A stretch of 64,000 nucleotides of DNA. Origin: Eleusine coracana subsp. coracana (taxonomy: Eukaryota; Streptophyta; Magnoliopsida; Poales; Poaceae). The position numbers and the translations under genes were made by a program. The notes below the pieces were generated by a model. That model saw only the letters and a list, made by a program, of their open reading frames with translations, made no database searches and was not told the origin of the DNA. The stretch lies in assembly GCA_032690845.1 (NCBI GenBank), contig CM064432.1, positions 56,108,071 through 56,172,070 of the forward strand. Reading direction: 5' to 3'. Each line of letters starts with the position of its first letter. Positions within the stretch are counted from its first letter, which is position 1. Below, piece by piece: positions 10,029-20,800 of this stretch.

Positions 10029-12915
10029 ATGGGCTCGGCGATCAAGTTTGTCTTGCTCCTCTTCTCTGCCTCCGTTGTGATCCTCCTGCTCAGCTATGAG
10101 GCCATGGAGGGGGCTGCTCTCCGTCTTGCCACACACCAGCGGGAGGTCAGTGTTGTCGTGGCGGTAGCTGATGATGTCGGCTCCCGGTTCAGGATGCTGA
10201 TAGGCTTGAATCATCATCAGTCACGACACCGGAAGCGTCACAAGAGTTCTGCAGCTCCCGCTCCCGCTCCAGCTCCAGCACCCGTACCAGCCCCAGCCCC
10301 AGCGGTAGTTCATGAAGTAAGATCACCAGCTCCTACTCCTCTTCCACCTATTAGTCACAGAAGAACGCCACACAGAATTCACAACCACATTGCCCCGGTA
10401 AGAAGCATGGCACGTAAATTGGGAGGTGGAGGTCAATCCAGGCTCTCAAAAGGCGCCATTGTTGCCCTTGCTGTAATCGGAGCATGTCTACTTGTTGTTG
10501 GACTGGTCATAACAATTGTCTGCCTCAGGAGATCAAGAGGATTTAAGAAGGGCGATTTGAAACCATCGAAACTATTTTTCCATGGATCAAGAGCTCAAAG
10601 GTCACCTTGTGCAACCAGGAAGGTTAGTTCCCATCCTAGCCCAGATTTGCTTTACCTAAGTAGTATCGTTACACAAGGTCAAGAGAACTACCCAATCCTC
10701 GTAGGGTCCTCAGAAACTAAGGGTCTATCTATTCTTACCACTCCCTCCAAAAGCGCTGAATTGATCACAAGTGATTACACTGTGAAGACCAATAGCAATT
10801 TGCAGTTCGATGAAGCTGAATCTTTCCATTCCATAACTGGATCTCATTCACCAAGTGGCTCCATTATAGAGCTACCTCTGCAAATTTGCAATAAAACTGT
10901 GATAGATCCATCTCCGTCTTCTCCACATACAGATAATTCACCATCTGGTTCATCGTATCAGTCACTTTCACCAGATTTCGGATCCCAATTCTCTCCAAAG
11001 AGTCCAACTTTCACCGCTCCTGCTCACTTCCGTGTGCAAAACACTTTTCACTGTCTTCCAGAAAAAATAGATGAACAGAAAACTGAACCAAACTACCAAG
11101 AGACAGCAAAAACAACTGAGAACTCTGGATCTGTGACACAGCCTGAAGATACAAAAGTGATTCCAAAATTCAAGAATCCACCATCTGAACGCAAGTCTGC
11201 TTCGTACAATAAAGATACCATACACCCCAGAACAAATGCAATATCCAGTGTGTCAAATGCAAACGTCAATTTGGATGCTAAGATACCCTCAAAGAGTTCA
11301 GCTGAAGGAGAAAATTTCCAAACATTCAATGCAACAAGTGTATCAAAACCACCACCGCCCCCTCCACCGCCAAATAAACCTCCTCCAAGTTGTAAAGGAC
11401 AGAACTCTGGTCAGCCTCCACTCCCACCTCCACTACCACTTTCAGTGCAAGTTGGAAAAGACGGGTTACCCCTTCAAAGGTTAAAACCACTGCACTGGGA
11501 TAAAGTTAGGGCAGCTCCAAACCGCTCTATGGTGTGGAATGACATACAATCAAGTTCCTTCGAGTTCGAGTAAGACAAGAATCCTCATTACTAGATTGGC
11601 ATTGCATTGCCTACTATTACATATAACACTAACATATGTCATGCAGATTCGATGAGCAGATGATCATGTCTTTGTTCACATACAACTTTCAAGGCCCAGT
11701 GAAAAACGAGGATGTCAAGAGCAAGACACTATCTACCAGCAAACATGTTATTGAACACCACAAACTTCAAAATACTACAATTTTGTTGAAGACCTTAAAT
11801 GCAAGCACTGAGCAAGCTTACAATTCTATAACAGAAGGTAGATGTGATTATGTACACTTTTAAATTAAACAATATTCATATTAACTGACCCCCCTGCATT
11901 GAGTACTCCAGGTACTGGATTATCTGTTCAACAACTGGAAGCGCTGGTCAAAATGAAACCAACCAAGGAAGAAGAGGAAAAGCTACTGGAATATGATGGG
12001 GGCACAAACATGTTAGAGCCAGCAGAGAACTTTGTCAAGGCACTATTGACAATACCAATGGCATTTTCAAGAATAGAGGCGATGCTGTACAAGGAAACTT
12101 TTGATGATGAAGTTGTTCATCTCAGAACCTCCTTTTCAATAATCAATGTAAGTGGAACCATTTTGAGTAACTTATAAGCTACTAGGATTACCTTTCTGAA
12201 ACTATTTCTATTGTATATATCATAGGAAGCTTGCGCTGAACTAAGGTCCAGCAAACTGTTCATAAGATTACTCTAAGCAGTACTCAAGACAGGAAACAGG
12301 ATGAATGTTGGAACAATAAGAGGAGCCGCAAGTGCTTATCGATTGGATGCACTGCTGAAACTGGCAGATATACGTGGAGCTGATGGGACAACAACACTCC
12401 TTCATTTTGTGGTTCAAGAAATAGCTCGGTCACAAGGATTGAAGGCTTCAGGTAGGGCCAGTGAAGAATCTAAATCTTGTCATGCCACACCAACAGGAAG
12501 ACACAAGTATTGGGAAATGGCTGCAGAATTCGTTTCTGAGTTAAGTAATGAGCTCGGCAATGTTAAGAAGGTAGCAAGCATAGATCTGGATACCTTGAAA
12601 AGTTCAATCTCAAATCTATCACATGGACTGGCTCAAATAACCAGGCTTATTGAGAAGGACTTGTCCAGCAGTGACAAGAACCAGAACTTCTTGCAGTGCA
12701 TGAGATCATTCCAAACATACGCAGAGAATACCATGCATGAACTTAAATTTGGAGAAGCTCAGGTTCTATTGCGTGTCAGGGAGCTCACAGAGTATTATCA
12801 TGGAGAAGTCAGCAAAGATGAGTCGGACCTGCTTCACATATTTGTCATCATGAGAGATTTTCTTGGTTTGCTTGATAGAGTGTGCCGAGAGATCAGGGGC
12901 TCAAAGAACAACTAA
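10029..12915 (+). CDS. class I plant formin (membrane-anchored FH1-FH2), with in-frame TAA in FH2
   Basis: Exons 10029-11569, 11647-11837, 11912-12147 and 12226-12915 join in phase to 886 codons. Residues 1-28 are a signal peptide. Residues 75-95 are an Ala-Pro extensin-like outer region that could touch the cell wall. A membrane helix covers about 142-166. A long Ser-rich linker follows, then the FH1 proline runs (about 437-482) that bind profilin-actin, and FH2 from about 485 (LKPLHWDKV) to the C-terminus, which nucleates and caps actin filaments. In exon 4 the FH2 core reads SSKLFIRLL, then TAA at 12274-12276, then AVLKTGNRMNVGTIRGAA; relatives have Glu at this site, so a single G-to-T change explains the stop. 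As read, translation ends after 672 residues and loses most of FH2, although everything downstream is still open and conserved. It is either a recent pseudogene, a null allele or a sequence error. The rice FH number is not assigned. Confidence 0.88.
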
Positions 12916-13676
12916 CCTCTGAACCTATTCCTTGCTCTCAGGTGAATCATTTGGTGTTCATAATCAAACTAACCATCTGAACGTTGACAAATCGACTGTT
13001 TGTGTGAATTTGCGTATAGTTATTTTAGCATGAGATCAGTTGGCATTAACGATCGACAGTTTGTGTATACTAGAATGTGGATTTGGATTGATTAATTTTT
13101 CAATCTGTTGAACATACTCAATTTGATGTTGAACACTAATCCTATGGCCACTGTTGACTGCTAAATATTTATTCTCGAATACTATAATAAGTTGGAAAAA
13201 TAGCCATGGTTCAGAATCCAGATCCATTTCCATATTGGCCTGAAATTGGGATTTTCCTTTCTCTTGATTTATCGTCAGGACTGAAGCAAATGCAACAAGG
13301 AATTTTCCTTAGATATGCTCAAGGGGCATAGGATTTCTATTCATTTACAAATATCTGGAAATGACTAATTTTTATCAGTATATAGATGGAGGACAGAAAG
13401 CAAAACATAAAGAACAAGTGTATACATACTAAAACAAAGAGTAACTAGCAAATTAATCTACAATTCAGTTTATTCCTTTCCAAAATTTCCATAGTACCAA
13501 TAGTATAATCTCTCTGACACCATTCAAAATATTCAGAAATAAAAACCAGTACAAACAATTCAGCTAACATTCTGTTGAATGCTTGAAGATACAAAAATTG
13601 GAGACCAATGACAGTACTCCAACTTGAATCAGTCTATCACTGGCACATGAATAACATTTTAACACTTCAAGAAATC
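12916..13676. other. convergent 3' region between formin and E2 genes
   Basis: AT-rich 3' UTRs of two converging genes. No repeat or exon is recognised. Confidence 0.5.
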
Positions 13677-16221
13677 TTACAACGTTAAGCTCTCAGGATC
13701 CTCAATAATCTTTGCAAAAGTTTGGAGGAATGCTGCCAAATCAGCACCATATACAATCCTATGATCAGCAGTGACATTGACCTGAAAATAGGAGTTGAAA
13801 TAACTTACTTATAGGCAAATCTGCTACACTTAAGTTATACAAGTCTGACCATTTAGCTTTGTACAAATTCTGGTCAGTATGCCAAATTTGTGGACGAAAA
13901 ATCAGCTCACCAAAAGAACTATTGCTGAAAGCACTTAAGGCAGAAAAATCTCTATTTCAATATAAGCAGGAGAAAATCTCTACTTCAAAAAAAAAAAAAA
14001 AGGCACTTATGGCAGACAAGTGTGGTACTGACATGATGCAACAGAGCAAACAAGTCCTACATGGCAACTAAAATTATCTACAAATAAAAACATCACTAAC
14101 TCAAAGATATACACAAAATACCACCAGAGGAGTAGTCACACAGGATAGTCTAGATGCCTTAGGAGTAGGAGATTTTTATGTCCCAAAGGTGTAACTTGTG
14201 GCGCTTGCTACAGATGAACTATAATTCTTTCTGTTGCAAACATCTTAGGCTAATAAATCTAACATCTGTTAATTGAGAAAGAACCAATTAATAGTATCTT
14301 CTAACAATTGCAACAGCTACATTGTCCTTAACCGACATCTTTATGTCAGCTATAGCATTCCAATGCGTGATGCACTCCACATGATGCACCATATCACATT
14401 AACAACTATGGATCATTATATACATTTACTAAAATCTCTTAGGATGAAGCTCAATCAGTAATTCAATATTTAACATTATACATGTATAGCTACTATTCGA
14501 AACTATCAGGTCTATGACTAACCTGCATTTTGCTCTTGACACTGAAGAAACCATCTTTGTCAGTTACCACTGTAGGTTTTGAGGCTCCAACAGCCATGAT
14601 AGCTCCCTGCTTACATAGACTCAAATATCAATTCATATACTATTTTTTTTATGCGAACTGTTCATATACTTTCAATAACATATCATTATTGATTGGCAAC
14701 TAGTAACAAAGGAAAAGTGAGCCCACCTGGCCAGGTGGAAGAATTGCATCAAACCGATCTACACCAAACATTCCCAGGTTGGAAAGCGTAAATGTCCCTG
14801 CAGACAACAAATTCTTAAGATAAGCAAAAGACCCATGAACATCACAGCAATTTAACAGACCACACAAAGCAGAAGTTCCATACCAGAATTGTACTCATTA
14901 GGTTGGAGCTGTTTAGCACGTGCCTTCTTGACTAGATCCTTCCAATTTTGTGAAAGCAAGTATATATCCAGCTGCATTGCGCCAATTCATGTTGATTAGT
15001 GAACTCCTGTGTTACAGTTTCTAGCAAAATAACGTAGAAGTATCTAATACTCGTATCTTATATACCTTGTCAGCATCCTGCAAGACAGGTGTAATAAGCC
15101 CGCCATCAATAGCGACAGCCACTGCAATGTTGATGTTACTGTTGTAAGTGAAGCTCTTTCCATCCTTGCAGCTAGCGTTGACAACAGGGTGCTGTGCAAG
15201 CGCCATGGCTGCAGCCTTCGCCAGCAGCACTGTCATCGTCACTCCCTTCGGCTTAACCTAACAAAACCAAACCAATACATGGTCAACAATCAGGGCCAAG
15301 AAACAGAGGAGCATTCTTCAAACATTCCAATGTAAGCACCTTCTCATACAGCGCATCGAGCTTGTCAGTTAAAATTGGGTACCCAACCCTGAATGCCGGC
15401 ACAGCCAAGCTCTCCACCATGTTCTTGCTCACCGCTGCCTGCATGGTAGTGAATGGAACTACGGTGGTACCAGGTACCGGTGGGAGCTCTGCCGCCTTAG
15501 GCACTGTGCCCACTGCAGGCGCGGCAGCGGGTGGTGGTGCAGCAGCAGCAGGTGTAACCTTTGGCTTCGGTTGGATACCAGCAGCTGCCTCAACGTCTGC
15601 TGGCGTAATTCGACCGTACGGCCCGGTGCCAGTCACTTTGGTAAGGTCCACCCGGTGCTGCTTGGCCAGCTTCTTAGCCTCTGGCGTCGCAATGCCCTTC
15701 GTCCCCGCGGCCACCGGAGCGGGAGCAGCCACTGGAGCCTCAGCCGCGGGAGGTGGAGGGGGAGGCGTTGCGGCGGCATCGGCTGAAGGAGGCGGCGCTT
15801 GCTGCTGCCCTCCGCCGGCGAGCTCCTGGGCCTTGGCGACGGCGGCTGCCACCTCCTCCTCGGACTCGGCGAGCAGCGCGATGGGCGCCCCCACGGGCGC
15901 GACTCCCCCCTCGGGCACGAGGATGGCCGCCACGATTCCGTCGTGGAACGTCTCGACGTCCATGTCGGCCTTGTCGGACTCCACGACGACGACGCCGTCG
16001 CCCTTGCTGACGCGGTCGCCTTCGGAGGTATTCCATGAGACGATCTTGCCCTCCGTCATGGTGGAGCTCAGCGCCGGCATGAAGATCTCCCGGATCTTGG
16101 CGCGCACCACCATCCGCCCGCGCCGGCGCGGGCCCGCCGCCAGAGGCGTCACCGCCGCGGCGCGGAGCCGCGGGGGCATGGTGGAGGCCGAGAGCGAGAA
16201 GGGTGCCGGGGAAGCCGCCAT
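13677..16221 (-). CDS. plastid pyruvate dehydrogenase complex E2 (dihydrolipoamide acetyltransferase)
   Basis: Minus-strand exons 16221-15340, 15257-15066, 14971-14884, 14797-14727, 14606-14523 and 13781-13677 give 473 residues. Residues 1-40 are a Ser/Ala/Arg-rich chloroplast transit peptide. The lipoyl domain spans about 42-118 with the lipoylated Lys84 in ESDKADMDVE. An Ala-Pro linker follows, then the E3-binding domain at about 175-212 (IATPEAKKLAKQHRVDL, GPYGRITPADV), a second linker, and the catalytic domain from about 255 with the active-site motif ADHRIVYGAD (His446). YGAD at this motif and a single lipoyl domain are typical of the plastid rather than the mitochondrial E2. The enzyme transfers acetyl groups to CoA, supplying acetyl-CoA for fatty acid synthesis. 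The start at 16221 was chosen because upstream in-frame codons lie in the shared promoter and do not look like protein. It is divergent from the complex I gene. Confidence 0.95.
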
Positions 16222-16643
16222 TGGAGGAGCAATCGAGGTCGGAGACGGGGGCGGAGGCGAGGAGGAGGACCAGGGAGGGGTTTGGCTGGCTGGGTATATC
16301 GGTGTGAGGTGTCTCGAGCAAGGGCGGAGAAAGCGAGGTAGGCGATGGGCATTCGGTCCTTGGAAACTCCGAAGATGCCATCGTGGGCTGGGGCCTGCGT
16401 CAGTTACAAGATGGGCTTCAACGTAACGGCCCATTTACAGAAATGGTGGGTTCCGCCCAAAGAGGCCCATTCGTCGTCTGTACCACACCAACACCACTCA
16501 GGCGCTCAGCAGTGAGGACGCGAAGCACGCCGCGTCGCGACCCCTCGCATCTACCTCCTCCGTGCGACCAAATCTGCCGTCTCCGCCCGCCGCCGCCGCC
16601 GCAGCCAGAACCGGAGGGAGTTGTCCCCGCCGCCGCGACCGCG
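16222..16643. promoter_or_regulatory. bidirectional promoter between plastid E2 and complex I genes
   Basis: Only 422 bases separate the two start codons of divergently transcribed genes, so the region must hold both 5' UTRs and both promoters. It is GC-rich, with no clear TATA box near the E2 start. Both products serve organellar energy metabolism; co-regulation is inference. Confidence 0.6.
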
Positions 16644-17039
16644 ATGAACACGGACATCACCGCGTCGGTGAAGCCGGAGTACCCGGTGGTGGACCGCAAC
16701 CCGGCCTTCACCAAGGTGGTCGGCAACTTCTCAGCGCTCGACTACGTCCGCCTCACCACCATCTCCGCCGTCTCCGTCACCGTCGGCTACCTCTCCGGTT
16801 CTCTCGCTCCCCGATTCTGCTTCCAAACCCTACCCCTTCTCACCCCCCTCCAGGAAGCTCAGACCCGTGGCCCTTGTGCAGGGATCAAGCCGGGGATCCG
16901 CGGACCATCGATGGTGACAGGCGGGCTTATCGGGGTCATGGGAGGGTTCATGTACGCCTACCAGAACTCCGCCGGCCGCCTCATGGGCTTTTTTCCCAAC
17001 GATGCCGAGGTCGCGCACTTCAAGCGCAGGCTGCCGTGA
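16644..17039 (+). CDS. mitochondrial NADH dehydrogenase (complex I) 20.9-kDa-type subunit
   Basis: Exons 16644-16797 and 16882-17039 give 103 residues. MNTDI, KPEYPVVDRNPAFTKVVGNF, RLTTISAVSVTVGYLSG, IKPGIRGPSMVTGGLIGVMG and YAYQNSAGRLMGFFPND are close to the Arabidopsis At4g16450 protein, described as complex I 20.9 kDa subunit. Length matches the family (about 105). Two hydrophobic stretches (about 40-52 and 65-80) suggest membrane helices in the inner mitochondrial membrane. The 84-base intron has no stop in frame and is a multiple of three, so a retained-intron reading gives a 131-residue product; the spliced form is the one conserved. Confidence 0.93.
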   Translation: MNTDITASVKPEYPVVDRNPAFTKVVGNFSALDYVRLTTISAVSVTVGYLSGSLAPRFCFQTLPLLTPLQEAQTRGPCAGIKPGIRGPSMVTGGLIGVMGGFMYAYQNSAGRLMGFFPNDAEVAHFKRRLP

Positions 17040-17211
17040 GAATCCAGCCTCGCCTCGCCTCTCTCTCGTCGCTAGTGTTATGACTTTACCTTACCTCATT
17101 TAGCTTCTGTCCTTGATATGGGCTCTGTATGGCCTCGGTTGAATAAATGTGGTATGTTGTTGCACAGTCGTGAGGATTTGACGATACAATTCGCCTCCTC
17201 TTTTTATCATT

Positions 17212-17890
17212 CAGTGCAAATTTGGTCGCTGTTTTGGTGGAACTTATGGATTTAAAAAACGATTTCTTCTGGGGATTCAGTAAGTTTTGTGTCATTGTGT
17301 GTCTTACCTTGTCAGTATTATAGGAAATGCGATTGGTGGGTTTGTCTGGCTTTAACTATAGGGATGATGTCAAAGAGTACTCAAGAAGGAAGATGGTAGT
17401 GGTAACGATTGCATAGAAATTGTATCTGTGCATGGAAACCTTAGAAACACATAAACAGCAGTGGAGAAGAAATTAGTCCAGTCCAACGGGTGTTAGTAGT
17501 ATTGTCACCACTGCTTCAGTTTTGTTTGAGTTGATTTAAGATAGTCATTTGTATTCTGCCTTTTTTGTGCAAATTTGGTCACTATTTTTGGTGAATTTAC
17601 GGATTCCTAATATGGTTTATGCTGGGGACTCAGTAAGTTTTGTGTCATCCTGTATCCTAGCTTGTCAGGGTTAGGAAATGTGCTCTTTGCTTCGTGGTTG
17701 GCGGGTTTGGCTGGCTTTAGGAGAAGGATGTCAAAGAATGCTCAGACATTTTTTGTATCTTCACATGAATTTGATGGAGATGCATATTTAAGAATCTCTG
17801 GGAGCAAGATAGATGGTAGTGTTAGGGAGACTCAAAGGTTGGTGTGCTAAACCTGAGAAATGCATAAACTGTGGAAATTGAAATCAGTCC
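17212..17890 (+). repeat. diverged tandem duplication, two units of about 355 bp
   Basis: The unit starting GTGCAAATTTGGTC at about 17215 recurs at about 17569 and the similarity continues: GACTCAGTAAGTTTTGTGTC-like stretches, TTGTCAG, GGAAATG, GATGTCAAAGA, and CATAAAC near each end. It lies downstream of the complex I gene. Neither unit codes. Confidence 0.75.
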
Positions 17891-20800
17891 TGTCCTCCTG
17901 GTGTAAGTGGAATTGGCACCTGTGCTCCCATTTAATTTAATTTGATTTCAAATAGAGTCAGTTATTCTCGTCAACTGCATTCACCCAGAATGTCTTGTTA
18001 AGACATAATAGAAAAACATGTGTGCATTCTCAAACCCATCCTATTACCTTTGTTAACAAGAGATGACACCTTATAAAGTATAAACTATTTTACCTCTCTT
18101 CAGTGAGCCTTAACCTGAAAGTTTTCATGAATTCATGATCGATAAGGGCTGGGGTGATGCTTAATTGCCATGGTAGATTTGAATCAGATAGAAACCTTGG
18201 CTTTTGTTCTATCTTTGTCTGCCTCATAGTGGAATAAAGTTCTCCTAGCCTTTTGACATGCCTTAGTCACTCTACGTGGTCAGGAATGATACCACAATTA
18301 ACCGATTACTATAGACTAACTTATTAGGATGGTTAATGGAATAATCTGAATTACTCTTTGTTATCACCTTACTGGATGACCCTCTAGGTTTTGTTTTCTT
18401 AAAGAAAAAAAAACATATTTAGCTGTTTTCTTTCACGGAAATGCTATGTAGTAGTGGTGTCATTCACATTTCACCTTATGCTTCCATAAATCTGTGTAGA
18501 CATTCCAAACCTTTGAGACTATCCTCCCCTCCACTGCTTCACAAGGTAGACACACACCTATGCGATATTAGTATTATATATGTGGTAGGACCTTGCAATC
18601 TGTTGACCTTAACTTTTGGGTAGGAGTTGCACTATGCTGATCTACAAATATAAAGACACAGAAGGCCATGCTTGATATTCACATGGGGATGACCCCCTCC
18701 CTTCCTTCTCTCCCCATACTCTTAGGCCCTTGTTTGGGTAGTCAGTGATTATTATAGTCGTTCCTCTTGCTTTTGCAAGATTTTTTGTTTATTTTACTTC
18801 TCATTCATCTCTATGGCTGGATGAATATGGATTTTTGACCAAACCCAGATCTGAAAGATCAATGAAACTATTCATGAGAAAAAAGGTAGTCCACACTCTG
18901 GCTTGCCAACATTTTATGATCCACCACAAGCAATTACCATCGTTCTTTCTGAGTGCAACACGTTAGAAATATATCTATGACACCCACAAACTGTTGAGTA
19001 TGTTTAGTGTTTATGATGGAAGCTTCCTTATTTGGCTGCTGCTGTATTGATTTGGAAGTTAGGAAGCAAGGCTGATCTAGAATTCATAGCCCCAAAGATG
19101 AGTGTATTATGCAAAAGCATCTTAAGTTTCTAATCATCAGGTAAGTATGTTGTTGGAGTAAAGTTGGTTGCATCTTAATTCTGAAGCCACTTCTGCGAAG
19201 CTGTTTTCATAGTTCGTTCTCAGATCTTGTGTTGATGCATCCACATCCTTCATCAATATCAGAAGACGGTTCATTTGTACAGAGAAAATATCTTGAAGTA
19301 GGGAGTTTATCCTCAATTTACAGTTGTTTCTAGGAGGATACTGCAATGTTTTTTTATGTATCTGATATTACTGGTAGACAGTCCTATGTGAATTCCTGGG
19401 AGACTCGAGCATTATGTGAATTTCATCTTGCGGTAGCTAGAATTTGGTCTGTGATAAGAACTGCATGATTTTTATGCTTCATTATGATGCAATCGCAGTG
19501 CATCGAGTGGAACATCTTGCTAAGTGTGAATATGTGATACATCACCTAGTTGACGAGGAAGGGAATTGGCATGGAGAAAATGTAGTTTTAATAGGATTGT
19601 ACTGATCACAGCTGATTTGAGATGAAAGCAAACTCTGGCTGGTTGCGACATGCATTGCTTGATAAGCTTGTCTGATTCTTTGCTCACTCCTTTGTTGACA
19701 TGCACTGTGGATGGCTTGAATTTGAGTGTATCTGGTTTCTAGTGTTGTTGCTATACTTCTGTTCTAGCAACTATCATCTAAGCTTTGCGTTGCTGTCGGC
19801 CAGTTGGAACACCCACACGATATATTTTTGAAGGAAATCCTTGCCTGAATTTGTGTTTGTAAGTCATAATTTGTGGTAAGTAACCTTCGAGTCACGACAA
19901 TTAGAGAGTCGCTGATGCATTCAACTGCAGCTGTACACTTCACGAGTCACGACAGAATGTGCTACATCAGAGCATCTTTGTAGATGGTGGCCGAAGTATT
20001 CACCATGAGCACAACCTCATTCATTGGATAGTAAAAAACGATGTGTCCGGTCCTACATTAGTGAGCTAACGAAACTCTTGCTTCATATCAATTTTCCTTC
20101 TTAAAAAATTTCAACGTCGAAATACTCTACCCTTTTTTGGTGTACCAAGCAACATAGTAAACTATTAAATAGTCAGGGCCGTTTATTCCGGGGGCCTGCT
20201 AGTGTCCGACTGGGCAGACGAAAACGAGATTGTAGCCCATCTTCCTTTTCTTCCTCGCCCCGCCTCCCTTGGCTCCGACGGCGCCCCCGTCACTGGCTCC
20301 AATGGCGCCTCCGTCACCATCGCCGCGCTAACCTGTCACGAAGTTCGTCCCCGGCTCTGGCGGTGCCCTATTGCCTCTGTCGTCGCCGTCACGCGGAAAT
20401 ATATGGGTCACTGTTAGTTGCTATCGTCGAAGGACGAGGTATTGTGCAATAAGATATGGCCTCGTCGGCATCGGCTGGCTACGCCGCGGGCTCGCCGGAG
20501 AGCGCTGACAGTTGCTAGCGTGAGAGGAGAGAGTGTTAGAAGAACAGTAGCGCGCATATCCGATAGTCGTGCCGGGCCAGCCCGTGAGCATGCATGGCCC
20601 ATTGAGGCCCACGAGCCCGATGACAGGAGCATCCTCAAATCCTCGACGCGGCGTCGGAGGGGAGCTCGCCCTTGATGCTGCGTGCCAGAGAGGTGTACAG
20701 AGGGAGCCTCGTGCAACGTAGTGCCGACCAGATCTGAAAGAGGAGAGGTTGTCGACGATAGAGAGGGGCTCGCGTAGCATCGGCGCCTGCCTCCCCTCTT

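Noticed and set aside
15362..16426. 354-codon open frame on the + strand
   Set aside because: It is the mirror of the GC-rich first exon of the plastid E2 gene; the minus strand carries the lipoyl and binding domains.
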